Assembly: GCA_000158155.1 (NCBI GenBank)
Contig: DS999408.1
Span: 217,859 to 281,858 of the forward strand
Direction: 5' to 3'
Source of the DNA: a gamma proteobacterium NOR5-3
GTDB taxonomy: Bacteria > Pseudomonadota > Gammaproteobacteria > Pseudomonadales > Halieaceae
DNA length: 64,000 nt
The notes below the pieces were generated by a model, which saw only the letters and a program-made list of their open reading frames with translations, had not been told where the DNA came from and made no database searches. Made by a program: the position numbers and the translations under genes. Shown piece by piece: positions 7,518 to 16,973 of the stretch; position 1 is the first letter of the stretch, and every line of letters starts with the position of its first letter.

Positions 7518-8720
7518 ATGAATGCTGCTGTTAAAGATTTGGAAGAATTTCGTCGTGAGGTGGCAAGTTGGCTTGAGGCCAACAAACCCGATGATCCGGG
7601 ATTTTTGTTGCCACAAACTTTTATGGAGGTGGGCTCGGAGCAGCAGCTGGATTTTCTTCGCGAGTGGCAGCACAAGGTTTGGTCCGCCGGCTACCTGGGT
7701 ATGGCCTGGGCAAAAGAGCACGGTGGCCAGGGTGTCGATGCGATTTACCAGTCGGTAGTCGATCAGGAGATGCGTCGTCAGGCGGTGCCGATCTGCTTTA
7801 ATGTTATCGGTCTTGGTTGGGCGGGGCCCCTCATCAATGACATCGGTACCGAAGAAGAAAAACAGCGCTATTTGAAGGGTATTTTGAGCGCCGAGGATAT
7901 CTGGTGTCAGGGTTTTTCGGAGCCGGATCATGGCTCGGATCTGGGTAATGCACGCACCCGTGCCGAGCGCGATGGTGACGAATATGTCATCAACGGGAGC
8001 AAGATCTGGACGACCATGGGTAACTATGCGAAGTACATGATTCTGCTGGCGCGCAGTAACCCCGAGGCAGAGCGCAAATACGATGGCCTGTCGTTCTTTC
8101 TGGCACCCATGACGGTGGCAGGCGTAGAAACGCGGCCCATCCGAAAGCTCACTGGCGAGTACGGCTTTACTGAGACGTTTTTTACCGATGCCCGCATTCC
8201 TGCCGACTGCCTTATGGGCAGCGAGGGTGAGGGCTGGAAGATCGCCATGAAAACCCTGCAGTACGAGCGCGGGGCTGAGGCGGGCGCAGCGGGTGGGCTT
8301 GCCTTTGTGCGCATCGTGATAGACGACCTGGTGAACCAGTTACGCGATGTTAAGCGTGATGGGCGCCCGGTGCTGGACGATCCGCTTATGCGGGATCAGC
8401 TGGTGTCTCTAATCATGGAAGAGAAAGCGATCACCTTGGGGGATCGACGCTCAGGCATACCGGCACTGACCAGTGACTATCCCATGTCACTTCCCCTGTC
8501 TAATAAACTGCGCTGGACTGAGTACGCCAGACGTATGCGTCAGTTTGCGATCAACGCCCAGGGTGCCGACGGGGCTTTGTTTGTCGGTGATGATCGCGCC
8601 CGGGAAGGCGGGTTTTGGCAGCGTGCGTACCTGAACAGCTTCTCCGCCACCATCGGTGGTGGTACCAGTCAGGTGCAAGCCAACATTATTGCCGAGCACG
8701 TGCTCGGCCTGCCGAAGTAA
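7518..8720 (+). CDS. Acyl-CoA dehydrogenase, probable subunit of a two-gene enzyme
   Basis: 400 residues of the long-form acyl-CoA dehydrogenase fold. Seen: GFSEPDHGSDLGNARTRAER, NGSKIWTTMGNYA and the C-terminal IGGGTSQVQANIIAEHVLGL. The GGTSxVQxNIIAE ending and immediate pairing with a second, shorter and divergent dehydrogenase gene resemble the alpha2-beta2 FadE pairs that act on bulky or branched acyl-CoAs such as steroid side chains. The partner gene starts 10 bases after this stop. It follows the GST gene by 48 bases and probably belongs to the same transcription unit. Confidence 0.9.
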   Translation: MNAAVKDLEEFRREVASWLEANKPDDPGFLLPQTFMEVGSEQQLDFLREWQHKVWSAGYLGMAWAKEHGGQGVDAIYQSVVDQEMRRQAVPICFNVIGLGWAGPLINDIGTEEEKQRYLKGILSAEDIWCQGFSEPDHGSDLGNARTRAERDGDEYVINGSKIWTTMGNYAKYMILLARSNPEAERKYDGLSFFLAPMTVAGVETRPIRKLTGEYGFTETFFTDARIPADCLMGSEGEGWKIAMKTLQYERGAEAGAAGGLAFVRIVIDDLVNQLRDVKRDGRPVLDDPLMRDQLVSLIMEEKAITLGDRRSGIPALTSDYPMSLPLSNKLRWTEYARRMRQFAINAQGADGALFVGDDRAREGGFWQRAYLNSFSATIGGGTSQVQANIIAEHVLGLPK

Positions 8721-8730
8721 GGGGCGCGTC

Positions 8731-9849
8731 ATGTCAGTGATTGGTAATACCGCAATGCGTTTTGATGAAGAGCAAAGCATGCTTTTGGACTACGCTCGAA
8801 GCTTTTGCGCGGACCGTGGCGGTTTGCATGCCGCGCGGGAGCATCTCGAGTCGCCGCTGGAATATAGCCCCGACGTTTGGCAGGAGATGGTTGCCATGGG
8901 CTGGACGGGTATTGGTTTGCCTGAAGAGCTAGGTGGCGCGGGACTGGGGATTGGTGCCGCTGTGCCGGTGGCTGAGAGTATGGGTAAGGCGCTCCTGGGT
9001 ACGCCGCTGATATCGACCTTGCTGACTGCGCAGTTGCTGCTTCGCGCCGATGCGGAGTCGGCGGCCGAGGTGCTCAGGGGTATCGCTGCCGGTGATGCCG
9101 CCTGTGTTGCCGAGCTTGAGTCCGAAGACTGGAATGGGGTGTCTGCCTGCGCTGTGGATGGTGCGGGTTTATTGCAGGGCCGCAAACAGATGGTGATGGA
9201 CGCGCAAAGTGCGCGCTGGATTGCTGTGCTGGTATCGTCCGATGGCGCCCCGGCAATAGCGGTGGTGGATGCCACAGCGCTCGGGGAGGAAGCAATTCTC
9301 CCTCGAGTACTTATCGATAACACTCATCGGGCCGCGGACCTGGTCTTTGCCGATGTAAAACCGGTATTCCTGTTGTCTGGCCCGGCGGTGTTATCGGCAC
9401 TTCGCGATTACCGGCTCTTGGGAGCGTTGCTGGTGGCCGCCGAGAGCACCGGTGCTGCTGCGGCGTGTCTGGATGTGACCGTGGACTACCTCAAGACCCG
9501 GAAGCAATTTGGCAAGCTTATTGGTTCCTATCAGGCTTTGAAGCACCCCAGTGTTGAGATCCTCACGATGATGGACTCGGCACGTTCTTTTGTTTATCAC
9601 GCTGGCTCTTTGGTCACGGAAGCTGGGCTGGGCAAGGATCAGGAGGTGGCCTGTCGCATGGCCAAAGCGCAGGCCACCGAGGCGCTTAAGTTTGCGGGTG
9701 ATCGAGCGGTGCAGTTTCATGGCGGTATGGGCTTTACCTGGGATTGCGATGCGCAACTGTTCATTCGCCGGGCTCAGTGGTCTCAGCAGCAGTTTGGCGA
9801 TGCCCAACATCACCGTCAGCGACTGGCCGCGCTTTTGCTCGATAACTAA
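8731..9849 (+). CDS. Acyl-CoA dehydrogenase, probable partner subunit
   Basis: 372 residues from the ATG at 8731; an earlier in-frame ATG at 8656 lies inside the preceding gene and is unlikely. Seen: MRFDEEQSMLLDYARSF, MGWTGIGLPEELGGAGLG, KTRKQFGKLIGSYQALKH and VQFHGGMGFTWDCDAQLF, a C-terminal motif characteristic of the second subunit in heterotetrameric dehydrogenases. The middle domain (about 115-200) is poorly conserved and lacks the SEPxxGSD loop seen in the partner. That suggests only one of the two subunits forms a complete active site. Confidence 0.88.
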   Translation: MSVIGNTAMRFDEEQSMLLDYARSFCADRGGLHAAREHLESPLEYSPDVWQEMVAMGWTGIGLPEELGGAGLGIGAAVPVAESMGKALLGTPLISTLLTAQLLLRADAESAAEVLRGIAAGDAACVAELESEDWNGVSACAVDGAGLLQGRKQMVMDAQSARWIAVLVSSDGAPAIAVVDATALGEEAILPRVLIDNTHRAADLVFADVKPVFLLSGPAVLSALRDYRLLGALLVAAESTGAAAACLDVTVDYLKTRKQFGKLIGSYQALKHPSVEILTMMDSARSFVYHAGSLVTEAGLGKDQEVACRMAKAQATEALKFAGDRAVQFHGGMGFTWDCDAQLFIRRAQWSQQQFGDAQHHRQRLAALLLDN

Positions 9850-9913
9850 AGCGCTCGACGACTAGTGCATATTCTGGACAGCTAGACGCCCGCTAAATCC
9901 TTGGCGGGCTATA

Positions 9914-11296
9914 GTGCGTAACAAGCACATGAGTAAAAGATCATCTATTCGCCGGGGTAGCTTCGGCCGAGGACTTGCCGTGTCTCTGGCAGGCGTGCGC
10001 GCTGGCGGAGCCTTTGCGCTGGGTTCGGCCATGGGGCGCCTGCGCGGTGACGACAGCGGTAATAGCGATTTGATGCGTCGGGAGGCTCGCCGGTTCACGG
10101 CCGAGCTTGGAAGGCTCAAGGGCACTTACGTCAAGATTGGGCAGATGATGGCATTGCTGGGCGAGCACTTTCTCCCGGAGCCATTGACCGATGCTCTCCA
10201 CGACCTCGATTCCCAGACGCATCCACTCCCCTGGGCTGAGCTTGAGGCCTCGGTTCAGGACAGCCTGGGCGCACGGCATAGCGAACTTAAGATAGACACC
10301 CAGCCCCTGGCGGCGGCGTCTCTGGCGCAGGTGCATCGTGCCACCCGGCGCCGCGATGGCTATGAGCTGGTACTGAAAATCCAGTACCCGGGGCTCGCGG
10401 CAGTCATTGATGACGATTTCGATGCGGTGGTGCGCATGTTGCTTTTAACCCGCTGGATTAAGGCAGGACGCGAGATCGATGCCTGGCTTGAGGATATGCG
10501 GGAGCAGTTACATCATGAAATCGACTACCAGCGAGAGCGGAGCATGACCCTGGAGGCTCGCCGGCGGTTTGCCCGCAGTGATCGCTATCATGTTCCTGAG
10601 GTGATCGAAGAGCTGTGCAGCGACAGCATTTTAGCTCTGGAGTATGTGCAGGGGCATCGTGTCACTCAGCCGGAGGTGGCAGCCTTGTCGCAGTCCCGCA
10701 GGAATGCCCTGGGGCAGGCCATGTTGGAGCTCTTCTTTATTGAGCTTTACGAGTGGGGCGTGCTGCAGACGGACCCGAATTTCGGAAACTATCTTATTCA
10801 CAGCGAAGGCAAGAGTGACCGTCTGGTCCTTTTGGACTTTGGTTCGACCTTAGCCTGCGATGACAGCTTTCGACGCCACTTTGGCGATGCTATTGCGGCG
10901 GGTCAGACCGGCAACCGAGAATTGCTGGCCGACAGCCTCATCGGGCTTGGCTGCCTGAGAAAGGACGCCACCGCTTTTGCCCGGGACAGTTTCTGTGAAT
11001 TCTGTGAAATGTTGTTGGAGCCTCTGGCGGATCCCGGGAATCTCCCGGCCGAATACCTCAATGCCAAGGGGCAGTATTGCTGGGGTCGCTCGCGTCTTAT
11101 GCAGCGTGTGGGAAAGCATGCTGCGAACTCAGCGGCCACCCGGCACTTTGCAACACCGTCCCGGGACTTTGCACTTATCGTGCGGAAGCTCACCGGTGTT
11201 TTCACGTTTATCACGGTGCTGAACGCCGAGTTTAATGGCCACGAGATAGCCCATCGTTACATCGATGGCTGGATTGGCCGTGAGAGTGGGCAATGA
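9914..11296 (+). CDS. ABC1/UbiB-family atypical kinase (first of a tandem pair)
   Basis: 460 residues. The family signatures are all present: KxGQ (VKIGQMM, K74-Q77), the Ala-rich nucleotide loop ending in AAASLAQVHRA, the Lys of LVLKIQYPG, QTDPNFGNY and the metal-binding LLDFGST. Members are protein-kinase-like ATPases; UbiB supports ubiquinone synthesis. This protein lacks the C-terminal membrane helices of true UbiB, so a soluble role in lipid/isoprenoid handling is more likely. Start is taken as GTG at 9914 (GGCGGG upstream); an ATG at 9929 is the alternative. A hairpin (GCCCGC/GCGGGC, 9888-9909) covers the ribosome site of the GTG start. Confidence 0.88.
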   Translation: MRNKHMSKRSSIRRGSFGRGLAVSLAGVRAGGAFALGSAMGRLRGDDSGNSDLMRREARRFTAELGRLKGTYVKIGQMMALLGEHFLPEPLTDALHDLDSQTHPLPWAELEASVQDSLGARHSELKIDTQPLAAASLAQVHRATRRRDGYELVLKIQYPGLAAVIDDDFDAVVRMLLLTRWIKAGREIDAWLEDMREQLHHEIDYQRERSMTLEARRRFARSDRYHVPEVIEELCSDSILALEYVQGHRVTQPEVAALSQSRRNALGQAMLELFFIELYEWGVLQTDPNFGNYLIHSEGKSDRLVLLDFGSTLACDDSFRRHFGDAIAAGQTGNRELLADSLIGLGCLRKDATAFARDSFCEFCEMLLEPLADPGNLPAEYLNAKGQYCWGRSRLMQRVGKHAANSAATRHFATPSRDFALIVRKLTGVFTFITVLNAEFNGHEIAHRYIDGWIGRESGQ

Positions 11297-12621
11297 CAGA
11301 CTCTGACGATAAGTCGCGCTCAAAAGGCAAAGCGGTGCCTACCAGTCGCACGGGACGCTTTGCGAAAGTTGCGCGCCTTGCCGGTGGTGTCGCCGGAGGT
11401 ATGTTGGCCGAGGGTGCACGTCAGCTCCGTGCCGGTAACCGTCCGAGTCGACGCGATCTTCTGCTGACTCCGGCTAACGCCAGGCGAGTGACCAGGCAGT
11501 TGTCTGAGATGCGCGGTGCGGCTATGAAGCTGGGTCAGATTCTGTCGATGGATTCTGGTGAGCTTTTGCCCAAGGAGCTCACGGATATTCTGGCAAGTTT
11601 GCGTTCTGATGGAACCAGCATGCCCGATTCCCAGCTTGAGGAGGCGATGCGGGAGGCTTATGGGAATGACTGGGAGGATGAGTTTCATCTGTTTGACCGT
11701 TATCCCATTGCAGCGGCATCCATCGGACAGGTACATCGCGCCGTGCATCATGATGGCCGAGAGCTGGCGCTGAAGATCCAATATCCGGGAGTGGGTAAGA
11801 GTATTGCGAGCGACGTCGATAACATCGCCACAGTGCTGAGGATCTCCGGGCTATTGCCCGAAGAAGCGAACATTCAACCGTTACTGGATGATGCAAAGCG
11901 ACAGCTTGAAGACGAAGCCAATTATCTGAAGGAGGCGAAGTTTCTGCAGCGCTTTAACGAGGTGCTGGGTGAGGACGAGCGTTTTATTCTCCCCGAGTTG
12001 GTGCCTGATCTGACCCGTAAAAACGTACTTGCCATGACCTATGTTGCCGGCGGCCCCATCGAGGCCATTGCCAGACGCTCTCAGGAAGAGCGGGATCGCG
12101 TGGTGTCTGCGCTTGTGGAGTTGCTCCTCACAGAGCTCTTTGAGCTGCGCATGGTTCAGACAGATCCGAACTTCGCCAACTATCAATATCGCTGGTCCAG
12201 CGGAGAAATTGTTCTTTTGGATTTTGGCGCGACACGGGATTTTAAAGCGCGTTTCGTCACTAACTATCGCAAGCTCGCTGTTGCGGCGGTTCACGGTGAT
12301 CGCGATGCCATGACCATAGCGGCAGAGAAGGTCGGTTACTCCATGGGGGATGAGGATTCGCACTACCGCGAGCTGGTCCTGGAGCTTTTGCTGCTGGCCC
12401 TGGAGCCACTGCGGGAAGACCGGCTTTATGACTTTGGCGCGTCAACCATGCCCGAACGACTTGCGGCATTGGGCAAAACAGCCACGGAGTATGCGGATTT
12501 TTGGCACGCGCCCCCCACGGATGTGGTGTACTTCCATCGCAAGCTTGGCGGTATTTTTATGCTGGCCGCAAAGATGAACGCCCGAGTAAACGTCAACGCG
12601 CTTATGCAGCGCTGGCTCTGA
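11293..12621 (+). CDS. ABC1/UbiB-family atypical kinase (second of a tandem pair)
   Basis: 442 residues, overlapping the previous gene by ATGA. Shows KLGQ (K79-Q82, MKLGQILSMDSGE), AAASIGQVHRA, ELALKIQYPG, MVQTDPNFANYQY and VLLDFGATRDF, so every kinase-like active-site element is retained. No membrane helix. Similar to its neighbour along the whole length, so the pair probably arose by duplication and may work as a heterodimer; that is inference. The next gene begins directly after its stop codon. Confidence 0.88.
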   Translation: MTDSDDKSRSKGKAVPTSRTGRFAKVARLAGGVAGGMLAEGARQLRAGNRPSRRDLLLTPANARRVTRQLSEMRGAAMKLGQILSMDSGELLPKELTDILASLRSDGTSMPDSQLEEAMREAYGNDWEDEFHLFDRYPIAAASIGQVHRAVHHDGRELALKIQYPGVGKSIASDVDNIATVLRISGLLPEEANIQPLLDDAKRQLEDEANYLKEAKFLQRFNEVLGEDERFILPELVPDLTRKNVLAMTYVAGGPIEAIARRSQEERDRVVSALVELLLTELFELRMVQTDPNFANYQYRWSSGEIVLLDFGATRDFKARFVTNYRKLAVAAVHGDRDAMTIAAEKVGYSMGDEDSHYRELVLELLLLALEPLREDRLYDFGASTMPERLAALGKTATEYADFWHAPPTDVVYFHRKLGGIFMLAAKMNARVNVNALMQRWL

Positions 12622-14157
12622 TTGTCCGTGAGCGCACCTACCCTTCGTTTGATCCTCGGCGACCAGCTGTCATTGGCCAACCCGGTACTCGCTAATGCCG
12701 ACGTCAAACGTGACTGGATTTTGCTGGCAGAGGTGGCCGAGGAGGCCAGTTATGTGCCGCACAATCGGCACAAGATCGTACTGATCTTCAGTGCCATGCG
12801 TCACTTTGCGGCCACTTTAAGAGAGCAGGGCTTCACGGTGATATACCGGAGCTTCGACGAGGGTGTGTCCTCGCTCTATGCGGCCGTCGAAGAGGGCCTC
12901 AAGCAGTCTGGTGCCGATGCCGTGCTGGCGACCGCTCCCGGCGAGCATCGACTCCTGGTAGATATGCAAAGCTGGGAGTCAAAGCTTGGCGTACCCGTGC
13001 TTTTGCAGGAGGACGATCGATTTTTGGCATCTCGGGACTACTTTGAGTCCTGGGCAAGTGGTCGGAAACAGTTCCGTATGGAGTATTTTTATCGGGAGAT
13101 GCGCCGACAATATGGCGTGCTTCTAGATGAAGATGGCGAGCCTGAAGGGGGTAAGTGGAACTACGACGCGGACAACCGAGGAGGTTGGCGGGCGCAGACC
13201 ACGGTTCCGGATAGGCCCTCGATCGCCGCCGATGACATCACGCAAGAAGTTATCGCATTGGTGGAAGAGTCTTTTGCGGATAATCCAGGGGACTTGAGTC
13301 AGTTTCGTTTGGCGGTGACCCGCGAAGATGCACAGGCGCAGTTCGACTGGTTTTGCGCACACGCGCTAGACAACTTTGGGAACTATCAAGATGCCCTTGC
13401 GGAAGAGTCGCCGTGGATGTTTCATGGCTTGATTTCCATGTACCTCAATATTGGCCTCCTGGAGCCTCTGGCAGTGTGTCAGCAGGTAGAGCGTGCCTGG
13501 CGCGACGGGCGCTGTTCTCTCGCGGCGGCCGAAGGATTCATCCGTCAGATACTGGGGTGGCGGGAGTACGTGCGGGGAATCTATTGGCACGCTATGCCTG
13601 AGTATGCCCAGCGCAATACTTTTGAAGCCAGGCATCCGCTGCCGCCCTGGTTCTGGACGGGTGATACCGATATGCGCTGCCTGTCCCAGGCGTTAAAGCA
13701 AAGTTTGGAGCTTGGCTACGCGCACCATATTCAGCGCCTTATGGTGATCGGAAACTTCGCGTTGCTGGCAGGACTCGATGTCACGGAAGTCTGTGAGTGG
13801 TATCTGGCCGTTTACGTCGATGCCTTTGAGTGGGTTGAGTTGCCCAATACCCTGGGTATGGCGCTGCACGGCGATCATGGCTTGATGGCCAGTAAGCCCT
13901 ACGCGGCCTCAGGAAAATATATTCAAAGGCAGGGCAACCATTGCAAGGCCTGTCGCTATGATCCCAAGCAAACCACCGGGGACAAAGCCTGTCCTTACAA
14001 CAGTCTGTATTGGCACTTCATCAACCGTCATCAGGACTATCTGACAAAAAATGCGCGCATGGGTCTTATCGTCGGTGGCTGGAAGAAACGCGATGCTTCT
14101 GATCGCAAGGCTATAGTCGATTGGGGTGACCGCATTCTGGCGACGGCGCTGGATTAA
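12622..14157 (+). CDS. Iron-sulfur cryptochrome/photolyase (FeS-BCP family, PhrB-like)
   Basis: 511 residues. A flavin photoenzyme of the DPRP family; characterised members repair (6-4) photoproducts. The N-terminal Rossmann-like domain begins LRLILGDQLS. Four cysteines, C353, C441, C444 and C457 (CKAC and ACPYN at the last three), have the spacing of the [4Fe-4S] ligands in PhrB-type enzymes. VELPNTLGMALHGDHGLMASKPYAAS is part of the FAD-binding core. Start is TTG directly after the previous stop, with an in-frame GTG at 12628 as alternative. It ends 4 bases inside the convergent DUF2256 gene, facing a DASH-type cryptochrome: a compact light-damage module. Confidence 0.92.
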   Translation: MSVSAPTLRLILGDQLSLANPVLANADVKRDWILLAEVAEEASYVPHNRHKIVLIFSAMRHFAATLREQGFTVIYRSFDEGVSSLYAAVEEGLKQSGADAVLATAPGEHRLLVDMQSWESKLGVPVLLQEDDRFLASRDYFESWASGRKQFRMEYFYREMRRQYGVLLDEDGEPEGGKWNYDADNRGGWRAQTTVPDRPSIAADDITQEVIALVEESFADNPGDLSQFRLAVTREDAQAQFDWFCAHALDNFGNYQDALAEESPWMFHGLISMYLNIGLLEPLAVCQQVERAWRDGRCSLAAAEGFIRQILGWREYVRGIYWHAMPEYAQRNTFEARHPLPPWFWTGDTDMRCLSQALKQSLELGYAHHIQRLMVIGNFALLAGLDVTEVCEWYLAVYVDAFEWVELPNTLGMALHGDHGLMASKPYAASGKYIQRQGNHCKACRYDPKQTTGDKACPYNSLYWHFINRHQDYLTKNARMGLIVGGWKKRDASDRKAIVDWGDRILATALD

Positions 14158-14348
14158 GCGCCGGTCGTTTTTCGTCCGCGTTGTCCCGCGCAGCGCCGGG
14201 AGCAGTAAACAATCTGCTCCCAGTTATTCTTCCAGCGCGCGCGCCAGTGAAATGGTCGCTCGCAGACCGGGCAGACTTTTTCAGGCTTTGGTTTGCGCGG
14301 TTCTGCCCGTCTTTTTGAGGCGGCGTTTGCAGGTCGTCGGTGACTCAT
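14154..14348 (-). CDS. DUF2256 small zinc-finger-like protein
   Basis: 64 residues from the ATG at 14348. Contains KVCPVCERPFHWRARWKNNW and YCSRRCAGQR: two Cys pairs (CxxC and CxxxC) likely to bind zinc, in a very basic context. Function is unknown; the family is often encoded beside cryptochrome/photolyase genes. Here its ATG overlaps the stop of the DASH-type gene (ATGA), so the two are translationally coupled. Its 3' end overlaps that of the convergent photolyase by 4 bases. The open frame extends upstream to 14423, but that part lies inside the DASH gene and lacks family similarity. Confidence 0.8.
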   Translation of the reverse strand: MSHRRPANAASKRRAEPRKPKPEKVCPVCERPFHWRARWKNNWEQIVYCSRRCAGQRGRKTTGA

Positions 14349-15649
14349 GTGCCGCTGGGTGAGATGGGCCAGTCCGCGGCATCGGTAACGTACATCGGCT
14401 GCGTGGGTCGATGTCCATCCCACTTATGGGTGAACACGCCGTCGGGATCGTACTGCGCGGTCTGCTTGTCAATGTTGAACGCCCGGCCACCTCGGGGGTC
14501 GGCGCCCACGCCTGCAATGTACTGCCAGTTTCCGTAATTGCTGCCTACGTCGTAGTCGATAAGATGCTTCTCAAAGAACGCGGCGCCGTAACGCCAGTCA
14601 ATACCAAAGTCATGGATGAGGCAGCTCGCGGCAATCTGGCGTCCGCGATTGCTCATCCAGCCGGTAGCAACGAGCTGGTGCATCAGTGCATTTACCAGCG
14701 GGTGGTTGGTATCACCGGCACACCAGCGGGCAAAGTTTCGCGGCTCAAAGGTGCACCTTGATACTGCTCCCTGCCGCCCCCCGTGGCGAAACAAGTTCAC
14801 GCCATCGCGAAGCGCCCGCCAAAAAAAGTATTCCCGCCATAGCAATTCGAAATACAGCCAGTAGGTGGACTCGTTGGCTCCCTGCTCGGCTTCGTGCTGA
14901 GCTATCGCAGCGGCGATCTCTCGCGCAGAAATGCTGCCCAACGACAGCCAGGGCGAGAGCGTGGAACTTCCCTCGAGCGGGTCCAGGCAGTTGCGCGTTT
15001 CTTTGTATTGCCGAATAGCGCCGCTGTCGAGAAACTGCTTTAGGCGCCGCTGACCCGCGTGACTGCCCCCGCGCAGCGGCAGGCCCAGCGGAGGCTTTGT
15101 GCGCGCCGGGGGTATGCTATGAAACTGCACCGCAGGCGGCGCTGGTAACTGTGGAAGATTACGCGAGGGCTCAACTGCAGTGAGCTGCTTTTCTACTTTG
15201 CGACGAAAGGGCGAAAAGCTATCGAGTAGTTCCGGGCAAAGTGCCGCGACGTCTTTTTCTTGAAACAGGCTGTTACCACCATGCTCAAGCACCGGTATGT
15301 CCAGCCGTTCGCGAAGCACTCGCAGTGCCCGGGTCTCGTAACTTCCAGCGCATTGGCTGGTGTGTATGGCGTTGACGCCGTAATCGCGCACCAGATCGGG
15401 GATAACAAGCTCTGGCGAGCCCTGGAGAACCAACAGCTTTTGGCCCAGCGGCTGGAGGTCTTTTGCCAACTCGGTAAGGCTCTCACAAATAAAGCGCTCG
15501 CGCTGCTCCCCCAGTCCCTGTGTGTTACACCAGGCCCGTTGCCGGGGCCACAGGTACACCAGCAGGAGCTCGTCCGCCGCCGCAGCGGCAACAAGGCCCG
15601 GATGATCATGTAGTCGCAAATCATTGCGAAACCAATAGATAGCGCGCAT
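14345..15649 (-). CDS. DASH-type cryptochrome / photolyase
   Basis: About 434 residues from the ATG at 15649, where the fold begins directly with MRAIYWFRNDLRLHDHPGLV. The frame is open further upstream (ATGs at 15661 and 15745). The alpha/beta antenna domain spans about 1-130. The C-terminal FAD domain contains WLSLGSISAREIA, MSNRGRQIAAS and NYGNWQYIAGVGADPRG. The GVGxDPR and FNxxKQ...YDPDG pattern near the end marks the DASH class, which repairs cyclobutane dimers mainly in single-stranded DNA. First gene of a minus-strand pair with DUF2256. Confidence 0.9.
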   Translation of the reverse strand: MRAIYWFRNDLRLHDHPGLVAAAAADELLLVYLWPRQRAWCNTQGLGEQRERFICESLTELAKDLQPLGQKLLVLQGSPELVIPDLVRDYGVNAIHTSQCAGSYETRALRVLRERLDIPVLEHGGNSLFQEKDVAALCPELLDSFSPFRRKVEKQLTAVEPSRNLPQLPAPPAVQFHSIPPARTKPPLGLPLRGGSHAGQRRLKQFLDSGAIRQYKETRNCLDPLEGSSTLSPWLSLGSISAREIAAAIAQHEAEQGANESTYWLYFELLWREYFFWRALRDGVNLFRHGGRQGAVSRCTFEPRNFARWCAGDTNHPLVNALMHQLVATGWMSNRGRQIAASCLIHDFGIDWRYGAAFFEKHLIDYDVGSNYGNWQYIAGVGADPRGGRAFNIDKQTAQYDPDGVFTHKWDGHRPTQPMYVTDAADWPISPSGT

Positions 15650-15832
15650 GGACAGTTCCATGGTGACTGTGCGGTAAATACGCAGCCCGGGGGCGGTCAG
15701 ATGGTATTTTTTGCAATGCTGGGCTACGCTTCGCGACCGCAACACACCGTTGCCATACTGTAAGAGCCCGCCCGCCGGCTAAGCCTCCATCAGCTCCATC
15801 AGTATGTTTTTATAACCAGTCAGGGAGATTCC

Positions 15833-16941
15833 ATGTCAGATAGCAGCGCCCTTTTTAAGCCCTTCACACTCGGTAAGCTCGAGCTTGCCAACCGCACGGT
15901 GATGGCGCCCATGACCCGTAACCTGTCCCCGGGTAACGTGCCCCACGAAGGGGTTGTGGAGTATTACCGGCAACGCGCTGCCGGCGGTACGGGTCTTATT
16001 TTTACCGAGGGCACCTGCGTCAATCATATCGCTGCGAATGGCTATCCGGATGTTCCTTATTTTTGGGGTGAGGAGCGACTTGAGGGCTGGAAAAAAGTCG
16101 CGGACGCCGTGCATGCAGAAGGAGGCAAGATTGCGCCTCAGCTATGGCATGTCGGTGGTATGCGCCGCGCGGGCACCCTGCCTGAGGGCGAGGTAAATGG
16201 GTATGCGCCCTCGGGCATGAACGTGCCCGGAAAGGTGAATCGTCATGTGATGACCCAGCAAGACATTGATGATGTTGTCAGGGCGTTTGCAGAGGGTGCC
16301 CGCGATGCCAAAGCCTGTGGTTTTGACGCCATTGAGATCCATGGTGCTCACGGCTACCTGCTGGATCAGTTTTTTTGGGAGGGCACCAATCAGCGTACAG
16401 ATGGCTACGGCGGATCGCTGGATAACCGTGGACGCTTCGTCTGCGAAATCGTCACTGCCTGTCGCGATGCGGTAGGTGCGGATTTTCCCATTGTCCTGCG
16501 TTGGTCTCAGTGGAAGCAGCAGGACTACAACGCGCGGCTTGTGCAGACTCCCGAGGAGCTGGAGCAGTTTTTGATGCCGTTGTCAGAGGCGGGTGTGGAT
16601 ATTTTTCACTGCTCGCAGCGCCGATTCTGGGAGCCGGAGTTTGAGGGCTCAAATCTCAATCTGGCAGGCTGGACAAAAAAAATCACGGGTAAGCCGACCA
16701 TCACCGTGGGCAGCGTGGGTCTCAACGCTGACTTCATTCCTGCGCCCGGCGAAGCCACCTTCAAGGAGGCCGAAACCGCGTCGCTGGATGAATTGATAGC
16801 CCGACTTGAGGCGCAGAATTTGACCTGGTGGCGGTCGGCCGTGCGATGCTGGCCAATGCAGATTGGGCCAATAAGGTGCGCGCTGGTGACAGTGCCGCAT
16901 TGGTGCCGTTTCGAAAGGAAATGCTGGCGTCTCTGGGCTGA
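15833..16941 (+). CDS. NADH:flavin oxidoreductase (Old Yellow Enzyme family), apparent frameshift near its 3' end
   Basis: An FMN-dependent ene-reductase-type TIM barrel of about 369 residues if the frame is restored. Seen: FKPFTLGKLELANRTVMAPM, HGAHGYLLDQFFW, NQRTDGYGGSLDNRGRF and GKPTITVGSVG. After EAQN near 16819 the frame runs into unrelated sequence up to 17161. One added base in the TTT at 16819-16821 restores DLVAVGRAMLANADWANKVR and an end MLASLG at 16941, which is the normal family C-terminus. It is either a recent loss-of-function deletion in a short T run or a sequencing error. ATG start with AGGGAG upstream. Confidence 0.85.
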
Positions 16942-16973
16942 GCGCTGCGCTCTTGCACAGCGCAGGCAAACAC

